A stretch of 64,000 bases of DNA from Orientallactaga sibirica (Eukaryota; Chordata; Mammalia; Rodentia; Dipodidae), in NCBI GenBank assembly GCA_036365145.1, contig JAEOAD010000001.1, positions 102,210,001 to 102,274,000 on the forward strand, read 5' to 3'. Each line of letters opens with the position of its first letter. The first letter of the stretch is position 1. Below, piece by piece: positions 63,253-64,000 of the stretch. A program made the position numbers and the translations under genes. The notes under the pieces are model-generated. The model did not search any database and had not been told where the DNA came from. It saw only the letters and a list, made by a program, of their open reading frames with translations.

Positions 63253-63437
63253 GCCTCAACTTCTGAGCTGTGTGAATTTGGGCAAACTACCAGTACACTC
63301 TGGACCTCAGCTTCCTGGTTAAGGGGGACTTTAATGTCCACCTCAGAGATGTTTTGAGGGCTAAATGAAATGAACTCTTCCTAGCACAGTGCCCAGTATG
63401 TAGTAGGTTCTCCGCAGGTATTCATTGCTTCATCCTT
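63253..63437 (+). mobile_element. MIR SINE
   Basis: 'caacttctgagctgtgtgaatttgggcaaactacc' ... 'cctcagcttcctgg' ... 'gctaaatgaaatgaactcttcctagcacagtgcccagtatgtagtagg' ... 'attcattgc'. The best-preserved MIR in the window. Confidence 0.88.
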
Positions 63438-64000
63438 CCTGTCATTCTGGACCCTTTTCCTTTGTCTGGCTGTACTGTCTCCTAGAATAACTGAGCTCCC
63501 AGCCCAAACTGGACAGTAGTCTAAGGCCGCCCTTTCCTTCACCAACATATCGGGCAGTCTAGGAAGATTGCACGTTACTGTTGTACACCTCACTTCTCTG
63601 TTCCTACTGCCCAGGTCAACCCTCATTGCTCCTTAACCCTGGCGACCGCATCCTGTTCAAGTTAGTCCTCTTGTCTCCAGCATTGCTTCTCCTATCCACC
63701 ATCCCCTCCCACGCCACAACCATCTACCAACTTCTTCACCTCCACCTGGCCTCTGAGAGCACCAGGGTGAACCTCTGTTTCTGTCACCAGCTTCTCCTCC
63801 CCAAACTCATCCTCGGCTCTGGAGAATCCAAACTATGACCTGTTGTCCTCCAGCGCCAGCCTGTGCCCCACTTCTAACTTTTGTCTTCCCACCCTCTGCC
63901 AACAGCTGGGATTCAAGACACCACTTACATTAGGAGCTTTTACAGACCACCAATACAACCCCTTCATTGCAGAACACACCTGTTTTGTTCTCCCTGATCA
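63438..64000. other. Pyrimidine-rich sequence at the window edge
   Basis: No gene recognised. An 85-codon ORF (63581-63838) lacks any domain. Wording such as 'ctccacctggcctctgagagc...ctgtcaccagcttctcctcc' may be a diverged ancient repeat. Confidence 0.3.

Overview
This window is mammalian, and specifically rodent, genomic DNA dominated by transposable elements. I find no intact protein-coding gene, tRNA, rRNA or CRISPR array. The dense copies of two SINE types point to the mouse-related rodents: a 7SL-derived B1-like element (core 'gaggtaggaggatcgccgtgagttc', 'agactacatagtgaattccaggtcagcctgggctagagtgagaccctacctc') and a tRNA-derived B2-superfamily element ('ggctggagagatggcttagcggttaagg' head, CT-rich and AATAAA-rich tail). 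Their diagnostic bases differ from mouse and rat. I infer a jerboa-type (dipodoid) genome, but that is recall, not a database match. Most open reading frames are chance frames inside repeats, microsatellites or their complements.

Layout. 1-5.6 kb: SINE-peppered, AT-rich anonymous sequence. 5.69-7.65 kb: a 56-bp minisatellite of about 35 units that contains a 12-unit internal duplication. 7.9-9.2 kb: an odd GC-rich block on the minus strand carrying a broken ATMIN-like 5' coding fragment directly followed by a KIF5C-like 5' coding fragment. 9.4-11.1 kb: degraded retrovirus-like material (env-like on +, an LTR on -). 12.8-16.0 kb: a broken MaLR-type LTR and a 1.38-kb tandem duplication (2.2 copies). 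16-20 kb: SINE clusters. 20.2-23.2 kb: an ancient LINE1/HAL1-like fragment, then low-repeat sequence. 23.2-27.2 kb: SINEs and a 200-bp GAA/GGA tract. 27.7-30.5 kb: an old MLT1-type LTR split open by LINE1 and SINE insertions. 30.6-33.4 kb: solo MaLR LTR, LINE2 and LINE1 3' fragments. 33.5-44.3 kb: SINEs, several MIR fragments, an LTR-like block and single-copy-looking DNA.

44.3-54.3 kb is the structurally richest part. It has two complete, non-autonomous ERVL-MaLR-like elements with paired LTRs (44430-46443, itself nested inside a short LINE1 insertion; and 52221-54251). Between them lie a nearly perfect 676-bp tandem duplication and a solo LTR of the same superfamily. 54.5-57.3 kb: LINE1 3' ends, SINEs and a MIR split by later insertions. 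57.3-59.8 kb: the longest repeat-poor stretch. 59.8-64 kb: SINEs, including a 153-bp tandem B1 duplication, and a MIR.

The genes do not form a pathway. What can be read is an insertion history: MIR, LINE2 and HAL1 first, then MLT1-type LTRs, LINE1 3' ends, MaLR LTRs and finally the youngest SINEs and paired-LTR elements. Target-site duplications (TSDs) support this at many junctions. I found no convincing new cellular system. The best candidates for follow-up are the ATMIN/KIF5C chimeric block, the paired-LTR family with a shared small ORF, the minisatellite and the recent tandem duplications.
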